DNA of 64,000 nt from JAVBLY01 sp031553035 (lineage in GTDB: Bacteria; Bacillota; Clostridia; Peptostreptococcales; Anaerovoracaceae). This document shows, piece after piece, positions 43,247 through 52,827 of this stretch (positions within the stretch are counted from its first letter, which is position 1; each line of letters begins with the position of its first letter). The notes beneath the pieces are model-generated. The model saw nothing but the letters and a program-made list of their open reading frames with translations. It had not been told where the DNA came from and did not search any database. Position numbers and translations under genes: made by a program. Where the stretch lies: contig JAVBLY010000001.1 in assembly GCA_031553035.1 (NCBI GenBank), forward strand, positions 124,001-188,000, read 5' to 3'.

Positions 43247-44698
43247 TCATCTGATCTTCAGAATGATTTTTTTTAGGGTTTTTACTGCTGTTACCATATC
43301 CTGATAATCAGCATATGAATACGAAAGCCGTATAGCAGAAGCTTTTTTGTCCGTTATACCAGGATTTGGATCAAGCAGGATCATCTTTTCGATCGCTGCA
43401 TGAAACAGCTTTTCCACGGAAAGTTTATCTTTGAATTTGAGCCATATGTGATAGCCTCCGTTTGGAACAGTCCAGGTGCAGAGATCCTTGAGGTGCATGT
43501 CCAGAAGGCGGAGAAGAAAATCCCGCTTGACTTTCAGTTTCGGACGAAGTGTTTCCAGATATTTATTATATGCTCCTGATTCAAACAGCTCCCTGAGCAC
43601 CATCTGGGACAGCGATGAAGTCCCGTAGTCGATCTGCATTTTTACATCGCTCAATCTCTTGATTATTGATTTGGATCCGACGATCCATCCTATCCGAAGG
43701 CCGGCGGAAAGGGTTTGAGAAATCGTTCCCATGTACAGAACGAACCCATTTTTGTCGTATGCCTTAAGAGGTCTCGGTGGCCTCTTTTCAAACCAAAGAT
43801 CTCCGTACGCATCATCTTCGATTATCACTATTTTATTTCTCATGCAGAATTTGATAAGATTTTCCCGCCTTGACTGGCTCATCAGGATGTTTGTGGGATT
43901 CTGATAGTTTGGTATCGTATAGAGCAGCGACGGAGCGTTATTTTTGCCTACCGTCTTTGAGAGCTTATCTATGGATATCCCCTCGTCATCCATGGCAATG
44001 GTCTTCATGTTGATGCTCATTGACGGAAAAATATTAAGCGTGTTTATATAGCTGGGCTCTTCGGTAAAAAGTGTGGTATTTTTTTTTACCAGCGCCAGAG
44101 ATATGAGATGAAGTGCCTGCACCGAACCGGAAGTAATAAGGATATTTTCCGGCTTTACCATGATCCCTTTTCCTGCAAGTTGCCTTGTCAACTCACTTCG
44201 AAGTCCGTAATGACCCAGCGGTGGCAGGTAATTCAGACTGTCGATACCCATGGGCATATATTTCAAGGCATTTCTTATATATGATGTTGGAGTCAGCTCG
44301 CTTGAAAGGTCGTTACTGCCTAAGTCAATGTAATTGTAATTGCCGATCAGTTCATGAGCTTTGCGGGTAGGATCGGTATTCTCTATAAAAAGACCATGAT
44401 ATTTATGCATGTCCCAGCCGGAGCTTGTCTTGATCAGACTGTTCCACATATCGTCTTCAACAAAAGTTCCCCGCCCCACCTCTGTTTTGAGAATGCCCAG
44501 TGACACAAGTTCATCTATAGCAGTATTTACAGTACTTCTGTTTACTTGGAATTTCTCTGCAAGTTCTCTCTGGGATGGGATCCTGTACCCTGGCAAAATG
44601 TCTCCTCCTGCAACCTGGTCTCTGATATGTTCGACTATTTGCTCATATATCGGCATTTCGGAATTTTTGTCGGGTCTCCAGCTAATTTCACTAGGCAT
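43247..44698 (-). CDS. MocR-type regulator (GntR winged helix plus aminotransferase domain)
   Basis: 483 residues; the start at 44698 has AAGGAG 6 bp upstream. GntR winged helix (residues 10-75: YEQIVEHIRDQVAGGDILPGYRIPSQRELAEKFQVNRSTVNTAIDEL), linker, then a fold type I aminotransferase domain (SGSVQALHLISLAL, PNYQNPTN, AGLRIGWIVGS). MocR proteins bind PLP as effector and usually activate vitamin B6 or amine/amino-acid genes. It diverges from the putrescine aminotransferase-like gene, its likely target. Confidence 0.9.
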   Translation of the reverse strand: MPSEISWRPDKNSEMPIYEQIVEHIRDQVAGGDILPGYRIPSQRELAEKFQVNRSTVNTAIDELVSLGILKTEVGRGTFVEDDMWNSLIKTSSGWDMHKYHGLFIENTDPTRKAHELIGNYNYIDLGSNDLSSELTPTSYIRNALKYMPMGIDSLNYLPPLGHYGLRSELTRQLAGKGIMVKPENILITSGSVQALHLISLALVKKNTTLFTEEPSYINTLNIFPSMSINMKTIAMDDEGISIDKLSKTVGKNNAPSLLYTIPNYQNPTNILMSQSRRENLIKFCMRNKIVIIEDDAYGDLWFEKRPPRPLKAYDKNGFVLYMGTISQTLSAGLRIGWIVGSKSIIKRLSDVKMQIDYGTSSLSQMVLRELFESGAYNKYLETLRPKLKVKRDFLLRLLDMHLKDLCTWTVPNGGYHIWLKFKDKLSVEKLFHAAIEKMILLDPNPGITDKKASAIRLSYSYADYQDMVTAVKTLKKIILKIR

Positions 44699-44750
44699 GG
44701 CATACTCCTTGAATTTCAACAATATTCTGACATAAAGGCATTATATCACA

Positions 44751-44795
44751 CAATTGGTTGGCATGTAAGCACAATATTGGATGGTTACATGGCAA
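44751..44795. promoter_or_regulatory. Candidate MocR direct-repeat operator, copy 1
   Basis: Two direct repeats, ATTGGTTGGCATGTAA and ATTGGATGGTTACATG, start 23 bp apart between mocR and the aminotransferase gene. A near-identical pair with GCACAA between the units recurs at 48088-48124. Confidence 0.65.
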
Positions 44796-44919
44796 TAAAG
44801 TACATATAAACTACATTCAAAGTAAAGGTACTATTGTCGGATCGAGGGCACCAAATCGGACCGACTTCAAAAGTTATTTTTATCAGACGGCACTATTGAA
44901 TTCGTTAGGAGGCATACGA

Positions 44920-46272
44920 ATGAGAAAAAGTTTTGATGATGTATTAGCTTATACTGACAAGGCCCTGGGCTGGATCGAAGCACAGGCAATCGAAGGAAAA
45001 GAACAGGAAGATTTTCTCAATGAAGTAGCGGAAAACTACGGAAGTCACATCAACCCGGGTTTTCTGGAATACAGAAAAGCAGCAGGCGGCGACGCTCTTG
45101 CTCTCGAATGGAAAGCCGAAGGTGACCACTTCTGGGATATCCAGGGTCGTGAATATATCGACTGTCTCGGCGGATTCGGTGTATACAACTGCGGACACAG
45201 AAACCCCACAGTAGTAAAGGCCGTAACAGACCAGATCGCAAAACAGCCGTTATCAAGTGCTGAGCTCGTAGATGCCAACAGAGCACTGCTCGCAAGGATC
45301 CTTGCAGACGTCACTCCGGGAGACCTTAAATATACATTCTTCACAAGTTCCGGAACAGAAGCAATCGAATCAGCTATCAAATTCGCAGCTCTTTCAACAG
45401 GAAGACACCACTTCATCGCATTTGAAGGCGACTTCCACGGAAAGACTCACGGTTCACTTTCAATGACAGCTAAATCAGATTACAGAGGACCATTCCTTCC
45501 TCTTCTACAGGGAACAAGACACTGTAAGTTCGGTGACCTGGACATGCTGAGAAAGACTGTAGAAGTTATGGATTATGTAGGTGAGCTTCCTGCAGCTATC
45601 ATCTTCGAACCTATCCAGGGCGAAAATGGTATAATCATTCCGCCGGATGATTTCATCCCCGGAATCAGACAGATATGTGACGAATACGGGATCCTCATGG
45701 TTGCTGACGAAGTTCAGGCCGGTATGGGACGTACAGGTACACTGTTTGCAGTAGACTACTACGACGTAGCTCCTGACATCCTCTGTCTTGCAAAAGCTCT
45801 TGGCGGCGGAGTTATGCCGGTAAGTGCTTGCGTATGTACAGAAGAAGCGTTCAAGGGAATGTTCCCAAATCCGCTTCTCCACAGCACAACAACAGGCGGA
45901 AGCCCAACAGCAACAGCAGCAGCTATCGCTTGCTTCAATGTTATGCTCAAGGAAGATCTTCCCGGCAAATCAAAGAGAGCCGGAGAGATGTTCACAGAAG
46001 GTCTGACCAAAGTAATGAAGAAGTATCCGAAGCTGATGACAGACGTCAGAGGCAGAGGATTATTCATGGCGATGGAATTTGTTGACGGCGACATGGGCTA
46101 CGAAGTAGTTTATGAAATGTTCAACAGAAAAGTTCTGGTATCAGGATCACTGATCAATGCCAAGACCATCAGAGTTGAACCACCACTAACAATCTCCGAC
46201 GACCACATAAAGCATGCAATCGAAGTCATCGATGAATCATGTGCGGTAGTTTACAAGAAGCATAATTTCTAA
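44920..46272 (+). CDS. patA: Putrescine (diamine) aminotransferase-like class III aminotransferase
   Basis: 450 residues from ATG 44920, with TAGGAGG 7 bp upstream; a longer upstream frame has no ribosome site. Class III PLP aminotransferase: FFTSSGTEAIESAIKFA, VADEVQAGMGRTG, and the lysine in CLAKALGGG. Sequence pattern and length resemble YgjG/PatA, which transfers the amino group of putrescine or cadaverine to 2-oxoglutarate. A MocR regulator diverges from it. A strong terminator follows. An alternative would be another omega-amino acid aminotransferase. Confidence 0.85.
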   Translation: MRKSFDDVLAYTDKALGWIEAQAIEGKEQEDFLNEVAENYGSHINPGFLEYRKAAGGDALALEWKAEGDHFWDIQGREYIDCLGGFGVYNCGHRNPTVVKAVTDQIAKQPLSSAELVDANRALLARILADVTPGDLKYTFFTSSGTEAIESAIKFAALSTGRHHFIAFEGDFHGKTHGSLSMTAKSDYRGPFLPLLQGTRHCKFGDLDMLRKTVEVMDYVGELPAAIIFEPIQGENGIIIPPDDFIPGIRQICDEYGILMVADEVQAGMGRTGTLFAVDYYDVAPDILCLAKALGGGVMPVSACVCTEEAFKGMFPNPLLHSTTTGGSPTATAAAIACFNVMLKEDLPGKSKRAGEMFTEGLTKVMKKYPKLMTDVRGRGLFMAMEFVDGDMGYEVVYEMFNRKVLVSGSLINAKTIRVEPPLTISDDHIKHAIEVIDESCAVVYKKHNF

Positions 46273-46282
46273 AAAAAACGAA

Positions 46283-46312
46283 GTGCCCGGGCAGACGCCC
46301 GGGCACATTTTT
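46283..46312 (+). terminator. Strong terminator after patA
   Basis: GTGCCCGGGC and GCCCGGGCAC form a perfect 10-bp stem with a 4-base AGAC loop, followed by ATTTTTT. Confidence 0.9.
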
Positions 46313-46377
46313 TAACTAACACTTTTTATAATTAAATATTATGCACATCAGCAGTATTCGGATAGGAGGGGGATCTC

Positions 46378-46821
46378 ATGAAAAATCGCATACTGTATTA
46401 TTTCCCCATAGCATTTATAGTTTTATCCAACGTTCTTTATGATATTTCGGCCAAGGAATTCCCGGAAACAATCAACGCACAGGCGGGAATGGCATTCTAC
46501 TATTTAGCTGCCGCAATCATTTCTATCGTTCTGTTTTACATCACCAGTGAAAATAAAAACTTCCTGAAGGAACTGAAAAAAATCAACCTTGCCACGTTCA
46601 CATTGGCAATCGGATGTACCGGGCTTGACTTAGGGTATGTTCTTGCATTCAGAGCAGGCTGGGACATCAGCGTGGCATCACTTATATGCAACATCCTCAT
46701 CGCCGTTGCCCTGATAGTGGTAGGGATGTTTTTTTTCAAAGAAGTGATAAACAAAAATCATGTGAAGGGCATACTGCTATGCATGACAGGTTTCGTTCTA
46801 ATAACTTTGGATTATTTTTAG
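46378..46821 (+). CDS. Half-size DMT transporter, pair 1 subunit A
   Basis: 147 residues, four to five membrane helices, one EamA/SMR-size repeat. Conserved blocks are VLSNVLYDISAKEFP, LGCTGLDLGYVLAFRAGWDISVASLICN-type and FFKEVINK. Proteins of this size work as homo- or heterodimers. It pairs with the gene at 46934, and both are duplicated at 48230-49150. AGGAGGGGG precedes the ATG. Location behind patA suggests amine or amino-acid export. Confidence 0.8.
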   Translation: MKNRILYYFPIAFIVLSNVLYDISAKEFPETINAQAGMAFYYLAAAIISIVLFYITSENKNFLKELKKINLATFTLAIGCTGLDLGYVLAFRAGWDISVASLICNILIAVALIVVGMFFFKEVINKNHVKGILLCMTGFVLITLDYF

Positions 46822-46933
46822 CTAAAGCAGGGCAGTGGCTTTCACCAAATCGGAGATTCGGGAAAGCCTTGCACACGGTCTTACCTAGCAACTCATTGCA
46901 TCCGTTGGGTAAGACAACAGGGGAGGGATCGTG

Positions 46934-47434
46934 ATGTTTTTGTTTTTTTTACCAATATTGATCGTAGTTGCCGCACAGGTCATATATGATGTCAGCGCAA
47001 AATCCATCAATGAAGATCTGAATGCCTTTGCCGGTACGACTGTAATCTACACCGTACTTGCGGTCTTCTATTTTCTGATATTTGTCATATTCACTCCGGA
47101 AGCGTCAGTAAGCGCTGAATTCACAAAAATGAACTGGGCTGTGTTGACGTTTGCCCTTGGTTCCATCGGACTGGAAAGCGGTTATATTTTTCTTTACAGA
47201 GCCGGTTGGAATATAAGTCTTGGAGGAATGGTCTGCAATATTACACTTGCAGTCTGCATGCTGGCCGTGGGATTCCTGCTGTTCAATGAATCCATTTCTT
47301 TCAGGCAGGGCTGGGGTGTATTGTTGTGTCTTGTAGGTCTGATAACAGTTTTTCAGGCGGGGAATCAGAAAAAAAGTGAAGATAATGAGAATGAAAGGAC
47401 TCTGGAAAAGCCAAAGGAAGAATTAGAAATTTAA
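46934..47434 (+). CDS. Half-size DMT transporter, pair 1 subunit B
   Basis: 166 residues from ATG 46934 (GGGAGGG at 6 bp; the GTG three bases earlier is too close). Four to five helices with YDVSAKSIN, LGSIGLESGYIFLYRAGWNIS, CN and FNESISFRQGWG. A charged cytoplasmic tail is present. A 112-bp gap holding an inverted repeat GTCTTACC/GGTAAGAC separates it from subunit A. It is more similar to 48680-49150 than to its partner. Confidence 0.8.
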   Translation: MFLFFLPILIVVAAQVIYDVSAKSINEDLNAFAGTTVIYTVLAVFYFLIFVIFTPEASVSAEFTKMNWAVLTFALGSIGLESGYIFLYRAGWNISLGGMVCNITLAVCMLAVGFLLFNESISFRQGWGVLLCLVGLITVFQAGNQKKSEDNENERTLEKPKEELEI

Positions 47435-47470
47435 CCGTTAGGCATATTCACTTTATTTTAGGGTGAGTAT

Positions 47471-47785
47471 ATGAAGATCAATATTATGACTGTTGAGAGC
47501 GATTTGAAAGTATTCAGCACAGATTCCGGGAGCAAGGCCTTTGATATATTAAGAAGAGGCGATATCGACGGAGTCCTGGTTGATGATATAGACGACAGAA
47601 ATTTTATTCAAAGCTATAGGCAGTGCTATGTAAACTTAAATAAAGTAAATCCCAAATATGTGCGAGGCTTGCGGGCAACAGCCATATCTGATGTATCAAT
47701 GATTGGGTACTTCTCATTTTCATATGTGCTATCTGATGGTTTACAGCCAGTGCAGGAAAAAAGTCGAATTTTATACCAGAATTGA
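47471..47785 (+). CDS. Unknown protein, possibly truncated
   Basis: 104 residues with GGTGAG before the ATG. No recognised family; the centre (AFDILRRGDIDGVLVDDIDDRNFI) is acidic. It stops at the edge of a repeat-like insertion (47840-47968), so the 3' part may be lost. It separates the two transporter pairs. Confidence 0.4.
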   Translation: MKINIMTVESDLKVFSTDSGSKAFDILRRGDIDGVLVDDIDDRNFIQSYRQCYVNLNKVNPKYVRGLRATAISDVSMIGYFSFSYVLSDGLQPVQEKSRILYQN

Positions 47786-47839
47786 GGCTGCCAGAATTGA
47801 GGGTCCTAGAGAGGAAGTGCAAATTTTTGTTAGGTTTTG

Positions 47840-47968
47840 TGGTCCAAAATCGGGATTGTGTCCTATAAAATCCTATCAAATCAAAAATATGTATACATTA
47901 ACGTGCATTAATGTGCAATTTCTCGGACCGGTCGCCAAAAAACTTCGCACAACCGTGATTTTGGACCA
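47840..47968. repeat. 129-bp element with 21-bp imperfect terminal inverted repeats
   Basis: TGGTCCAAAATC..G.TTGTG at 47840-47860 matches the complement of 47948-47968 at 18 of 21 positions. Size and ends suggest a small non-autonomous element or a large hairpin. No flanking duplication was evident. Confidence 0.45.
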
Positions 47969-48087
47969 AAAAACAACGAAGTATGTTGCATATAGTTTCT
48001 CGCAACTCAACTTGATGCCTGAACATTTCAGCAGAACTGGTAAAGCGTACTGTTTTGATGGCTCTAATCATCTTTAACCATTTCTAT

Positions 48088-48124
48088 AATTGGATGGTAT
48101 ACGTGCACAATTGGATGGTTACAA
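48088..48124. promoter_or_regulatory. Candidate MocR direct-repeat operator, copy 2
   Basis: AATTGGATGGTATACG and AATTGGATGGTTACAA start 21 bp apart with GTGCAC between, closely matching 44751-44795. It lies about 105 bp before the second transporter pair. Confidence 0.6.
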
Positions 48125-48229
48125 ATGTCCGAAACTGGAATATACTTCAACCATAAAGACAACCCAGCAAACGTTTCGCCCAAAAGTTCATTCAAACGTA
48201 CCTTTGACGCATCCAAAGGAGAGCAACCA

Positions 48230-48655
48230 ATGTTCAGATACTATTTCCCCGTATTCATAGCCGTTTTCTCAAATATACTATATGACATATCGGCCAAAAG
48301 CATCCCATCTGATCTTCATGCAATGGGACTTCTGGTCATCACTTACATAACTTCGGCCGTTTGCTCGCTCATTCTTTTCTTTATCACCGCCGACGAAAAA
48401 AATCTATTCAAAGAATTAAAAAAGGTCAACTGGGCTGTGTTCGTTCTGGCACTTGGCTGCACCGGCATCGATCTGGGGTATATTTTCCTGTTCAGGGCGG
48501 GCTGGCAGATTAGTCTTGGCTCATTAGTATGTAATATCGGCCTGGCAATTTCCATGATAATCGTCGGTGTACTTTTTTATAAGGAAAAAATCACGTTATC
48601 TCACATAATAGGGATCAGCCTGTGCCTGGGCGGATTCGTTCTCATCAATTCATAG
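48230..48655 (+). CDS. Half-size DMT transporter, pair 2 subunit A
   Basis: 141 residues from ATG 48230, supported by AAAGGAG; the upstream in-frame ATG at 48125 has no ribosome site. Four to five helices with SNILYDISAKSIP, LGCTGIDLGYIFLFRAGWQIS and YKEKITLSH. Duplicate of 46378-46821. It carries a MocR-like operator upstream, linking it to the amine regulon. Confidence 0.8.
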   Translation: MFRYYFPVFIAVFSNILYDISAKSIPSDLHAMGLLVITYITSAVCSLILFFITADEKNLFKELKKVNWAVFVLALGCTGIDLGYIFLFRAGWQISLGSLVCNIGLAISMIIVGVLFYKEKITLSHIIGISLCLGGFVLINS

Positions 48656-48679
48656 TTACTTGAGCGTCAGGAGACAGTG

Positions 48680-49150
48680 ATGTATTATTTTTTACCGGTG
48701 ATAATAGTAGTTTGTGCAAACGTAACATATGATATATGCGCCAAATCTATTCCTGTAAGGCTCAATCATTTCGCCGGGCTTACAGTCACATATACATGCC
48801 TTGCCATATTTTCTTTCATCGCTTTTACCGTCAGCTCAGGGGGGAGTTCTTTACTGGCCGAAGTCAGCGGTATAAACTGGGCTGTGATTATTTACGGAAT
48901 CGCATCGGTAGGACTTGAAACCGGATACATTCTTCTTTTCCGTGCTGGATGGAATATAAGTCTGGGCGGGCTTGTCTGCAATATACTGGTAGCTGTTTCC
49001 ATGATACTCGTCGGACTGTTTATCTTTGGGGAAACATTGACTGTTAAACAGATTGCTGGGATTTGTCTATGTATTGCCGGGCTTCTTTTTATCAACAGAT
49101 CAGAGCTTTCAAACAACAGAAAAGATTCTCCTAAGGAAAAAGAAAATTAA
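48680..49150 (+). CDS. Half-size DMT transporter, pair 2 subunit B
   Basis: 156 residues from ATG 48680 (AGGAG 6 bp upstream; the GTG at 48677 is too close). Four to five helices with TYDICAKSIP, GLETGYILLFRAGWNIS and FGETLTVKQ. It begins 24 bp after subunit A and matches 46934-47434. The repeated A-B order suggests obligate heterodimers. Confidence 0.8.
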   Translation: MYYFLPVIIVVCANVTYDICAKSIPVRLNHFAGLTVTYTCLAIFSFIAFTVSSGGSSLLAEVSGINWAVIIYGIASVGLETGYILLFRAGWNISLGGLVCNILVAVSMILVGLFIFGETLTVKQIAGICLCIAGLLFINRSELSNNRKDSPKEKEN

Positions 49151-49238
49151 CTAAATATCCCTTTACTTTAAAATGAATTTAAATGATAATGTGTATATGA
49201 ATAATGCACTGGATTTGTATCCATGAAAGGAAAACAAT

Positions 49239-49715
49239 ATGTTTAGAGAGATGAGACTCAAAGATCAGCTCATGCCTGACGCTGATACCATCGATGTAAT
49301 CAAAAAAAACGGAAGCGGAACTTTATCTGTTATAGGCGATGGAGGATATCCCTATGGGGTGCCGTTAAATTACGCATACGCCGATGGGAAGCTGTACTTT
49401 CACTGTGCAAAGACAGGTCACAAACTGGATGCCATCAAAAAAGAAAGCAAAGTTTGTTTCACCATTATAGATGCCGATGACGTCCTTCCCGAAGAATTCA
49501 ATACCTTGTACAGAAGTGCCGTAGTTTTCGGAAAGGCACGCATTCTGGAAGATGAAAATGAAATGAAAGATGCCCTGAGAGTAATCTTAGATAAATATTC
49601 CCCCGAATTCAAAGAAAGCGGAGAAAAATACATAAAAGCTATGTTTGCTGAAGTGTGTGTGTTCATTGTAGACATCGATCACATAACGGGAAAGATGGCG
49701 GAAGAATTATTCTAG
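49239..49715 (+). CDS. NimA-like PNPOx-fold protein
   Basis: 158 residues; AAAGGAAAA before the ATG. Pyridoxamine 5'-phosphate oxidase-like barrel with the Nim-type start (FREMRLKDQLM) and YGVPLNYAYADGKLYFHCAKTGHKLDAIKK, where the His is that of nitroimidazole reductase-like proteins. Relatives can reduce 5-nitroimidazoles, but most are of unknown function. It differs from the two HxlR-linked proteins above. Confidence 0.85.
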   Translation: MFREMRLKDQLMPDADTIDVIKKNGSGTLSVIGDGGYPYGVPLNYAYADGKLYFHCAKTGHKLDAIKKESKVCFTIIDADDVLPEEFNTLYRSAVVFGKARILEDENEMKDALRVILDKYSPEFKESGEKYIKAMFAEVCVFIVDIDHITGKMAEELF

Positions 49716-49734
49716 TTCACTGACTAGGGATATT

Positions 49735-52644
49735 ATGATAAGGGCAACCAGATATATTGTTTCGATAATCCTTATGGTTTCATTGTTGATACTGACGATG
49801 AGCTCATATTGTTTTACTATTTACGCAGAGACTGAGTCTCCAAATTACTCTTCATATGAAGATATCCCCGGCATTACGGAAGAAGATATCGATGCTATTA
49901 ACAAGATCAAAATGAAGTATAATAAAGTTTCTTATGTTGTCAACCACACTACCGAAGCATTCTTAGATTCCAATAACAACCCTGCCGGATTCTCTGCCTT
50001 GTTCTGTAAAAAGCTGACTGAGCTTTTCGGAATAAAATTTGAGATGCAGATAATCGAATGGGAACCTCTGGTCCCGGGACTAAAATCGAAAAAATATGAT
50101 TTTACGGGAGAATTAACGGTAACTCCCGAGCGAGAAAAAGATTTTTTAATGACCTCGCCCATCGCGGAGCGCACAGTCAAGATGTTTATCGACACAAATG
50201 ACGATGAATCAAATTCATCCGATTCGGATTCAATTCTCCGCTATGCATTTTTGGAAGGGACCACTACATATGATTTTGTCAAAGACACCGCGGAAGAAGA
50301 TTTCGAAGCAGTATATGTTGAGTCGTATGATAAGGCGATTGAATACTTTGATGATGATAAAATTGACGCTTTTTTTGAAGAGAACCCGGCTGAGGCAGCC
50401 TTTGATGATTACAGTAATATAGTAAGCAAAGATTACTTCCCCCTTTTATATTCACCGGTTTCCATGACTACCGGAAATCAGGAGTTGAAACCTGTTATTG
50501 ACATCGTCCAGAAATATTTGAATAACGGCGGCACCAAAGAGTTGTCTGAGCTTTATGCTGAGGGAAACGACCAATACATGATTTTCAAACTCTATAAAAG
50601 GTTCACAGATGAAGAGATGGCATACATCAAGGAGCATGTGAATAGTGGTGAACCTATTCCCATAGCGGCGGAATTCGATAATTATCCTTCATGCTTCTAC
50701 AACAATCAGGATCAGGAGTTTCAGGGTATAGCCATCGATGTTCTGGATGAAATCAGTCGCATAACCGGGCTTAAGTTCAAGCCGGTCAATTCACAACATA
50801 CAGACTGGTCGGACCTCCTGTCTATGCTTGACAGCGGTGAAGCGTCATTGATATCGGAACTGGTTTACACGACTGATAGAGAAGGCAAATACCTATGGCC
50901 TGATGCTCCATACAGCACTGATTATTATGCCCTGATTTCCAAAGCCGAAACTCCTGACATAGAACTCCATCAGGTCATATATGCCAATGTCGGTCTCATC
51001 AAAGATTCGGCATACGAGGAGATGTTCCTTGAATGGTTCCCGGACAACCCGAATGTAGAGGAATATCAAAGTAACGAGGATGCCTTTGAAGCATTAGAAA
51101 AAGGGGAAGTGGATTACGTCATGGCCACGCAGAATCTTCTTCTCAGCCTGACTAATTATCTGGAGAAACCGGGATATAAGGCAAACCTAATATTCAAAAG
51201 GTCATATAATTCCGCGTTCGGACTCAACATAAAAGAAAAGGAATTGGCAAGCGTCATCGACAAGTCTCAAAGTGTGATCCCTCTGGAATCCATATCAGAA
51301 AGATGGACCCACAAAGTTTTCGACTACCAAAGCAAACTTCTTCGGGATCAGATCCCCATATTTGTCGGAGCATCTCTTGTGCTTCTGGTCGGATTGATCC
51401 TTGTTCTGTTTATGTTTCTCAAGAACAGAAGAATGAGCAAGAATCTTGAGTCCATTGTAAAAGAAAGGACAAGGGAGCTTGAGGTCCAGACCGAGGCTGC
51501 AAATATAGCTTCCAGTGCTAAATCCGAATTTCTGGCTCGGATGAGTCATGAGATAAGGACTCCGCTGAATGCTATAATGGGGATGACCCAAATAGCAAAG
51601 AATTCTGTTGGAGACGAACCAAAGATCAAAAAATCAATTGATGAGATCGACACTGCATCCGAGCACCTGCTTGGAATACTTAACGATGTCCTTGATATGT
51701 CAAAGATAGAATCAGGCAAGTTTATCATCTCTGAGGAGCCGTTCGATCTTAAGGTCGCAATGGAAGAGGTCGGTTCAATAATTGGTCAGCGCTGCCGGGA
51801 AAAGGGGATTCACTTCATCATGTCCACCGAAACCCTCCCGGAAAAACTTAGTGTTACAGGTGACAAAATGAGACTTAAGCAGGTGCTGATCAACCTGCTT
51901 GGCAATGCTGTCAAGTTTTCTCCCAGCGGCGGCGATGTTATTTTCTATGTGATTTTAAAGGATGAACTGGACGACCATGTAAGGATAGATTTTGCAGTGG
52001 AAGACAATGGTATAGGCATGACGGAGAAACAGGTAAATAATCTGTTTGTACCTTTCGAGCAGGCCGATACATCCATATCTTCCAGATTCGGTGGGACCGG
52101 TCTCGGCCTTTCTATCAGTCAGAATCTAGTTAATATGATGGGCGGAAAGATCAAGGCCCGCAGTACACCTGATATGGGCTCGATATTCGACTTTACTCTG
52201 GAAATGAAAAAAAGCCTGACCGATGCCGAAGAAGTAGCTCATATGGAGATCGGAGAACTTGATCTTACCGGGAAACATATACTGATAGTGGAAGACATAG
52301 AAATCAACAGAGAGATACTAAGTGAATTCCTGTCTCAAACCAGCGTAGAAATCGAAGCCGCTGAAAATGGGCAGAAAGCAATCGATATCTTCCGTGAACG
52401 CCAGGAGAACTATTTTGACCTGATCTTTATGGATATTCAAATGCCTGTTAAAAATGGCTATGAAGCAACGGAAGAGATACGCTTTATGGACCACGGCAAC
52501 TCCGCGTCTGTTCCCATACTGGCAATGACAGCAAATGCCTACAAAGAAGATATAGAAAAATGTCTTGAAGTGGGGATGAACGATCATGTAGCCAAACCGG
52601 TGGATATGGCCGACCTTATGGATACCATCGCTAAGTGGATCTAA
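49735..52644 (+). CDS. Hybrid histidine kinase with two periplasmic-binding-protein-type sensor domains
   Basis: 969 residues. Signal-anchor at 1-30; two SBP_bac_3-like domains (about 60-270 and 285-530, the second with FQGIAIDVLDEISRITGLKF); membrane helix at about 545-565; coiled linker; HisKA with H605 in ARMSHEIRTPLNAIMG; HATPase with NLLGNAVKFSPSGG and GGTGLGLSIS; and a receiver with D900 in FMDIQMPVKNG. The architecture is BvgS/EvgS-like without the terminal HPt. It likely senses an amino acid or small organic acid. No cognate regulator is adjacent. Confidence 0.92.
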   Translation: MIRATRYIVSIILMVSLLILTMSSYCFTIYAETESPNYSSYEDIPGITEEDIDAINKIKMKYNKVSYVVNHTTEAFLDSNNNPAGFSALFCKKLTELFGIKFEMQIIEWEPLVPGLKSKKYDFTGELTVTPEREKDFLMTSPIAERTVKMFIDTNDDESNSSDSDSILRYAFLEGTTTYDFVKDTAEEDFEAVYVESYDKAIEYFDDDKIDAFFEENPAEAAFDDYSNIVSKDYFPLLYSPVSMTTGNQELKPVIDIVQKYLNNGGTKELSELYAEGNDQYMIFKLYKRFTDEEMAYIKEHVNSGEPIPIAAEFDNYPSCFYNNQDQEFQGIAIDVLDEISRITGLKFKPVNSQHTDWSDLLSMLDSGEASLISELVYTTDREGKYLWPDAPYSTDYYALISKAETPDIELHQVIYANVGLIKDSAYEEMFLEWFPDNPNVEEYQSNEDAFEALEKGEVDYVMATQNLLLSLTNYLEKPGYKANLIFKRSYNSAFGLNIKEKELASVIDKSQSVIPLESISERWTHKVFDYQSKLLRDQIPIFVGASLVLLVGLILVLFMFLKNRRMSKNLESIVKERTRELEVQTEAANIASSAKSEFLARMSHEIRTPLNAIMGMTQIAKNSVGDEPKIKKSIDEIDTASEHLLGILNDVLDMSKIESGKFIISEEPFDLKVAMEEVGSIIGQRCREKGIHFIMSTETLPEKLSVTGDKMRLKQVLINLLGNAVKFSPSGGDVIFYVILKDELDDHVRIDFAVEDNGIGMTEKQVNNLFVPFEQADTSISSRFGGTGLGLSISQNLVNMMGGKIKARSTPDMGSIFDFTLEMKKSLTDAEEVAHMEIGELDLTGKHILIVEDIEINREILSEFLSQTSVEIEAAENGQKAIDIFRERQENYFDLIFMDIQMPVKNGYEATEEIRFMDHGNSASVPILAMTANAYKEDIEKCLEVGMNDHVAKPVDMADLMDTIAKWI

Positions 52645-52827
52645 ATAAGGGATCCGCTATTTGGTATTACCAACTCATAAGATGTACTTCTACCATCTGC
52701 CTCAGCTTTCTTTAAAAAATCTTTTGAAACCATGTCGTTGATATCTCGAATCAATCCAGCCTAATCGCCGCATATTATGCGGAGATTAATGGATGTATTT
52801 GCCGCAAAAATTTAAATATTTTACCTC

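Larger units (their letters stand above)
47786..48229. other. 444-bp region without a convincing gene
   Basis: It contains the inverted repeat 47840-47968 and the second candidate MocR operator (48088-48124). Open frames across it look like translations of repeat DNA and have no ribosome sites. Confidence 0.5.

Noticed and set aside
46822..46933. Guanidine (ykkC or mini-ykkC) riboswitch near the half-size transporters
   Set aside because: The GTCTTACC/GGTAAGAC hairpin lies between the two genes, but the ACGR loops of guanidine-II and the ykkC core are not present.
47703..48077. 124-codon frame over the inverted-repeat element
   Set aside because: No ribosome site, and most of it is a translation of the repeat itself.
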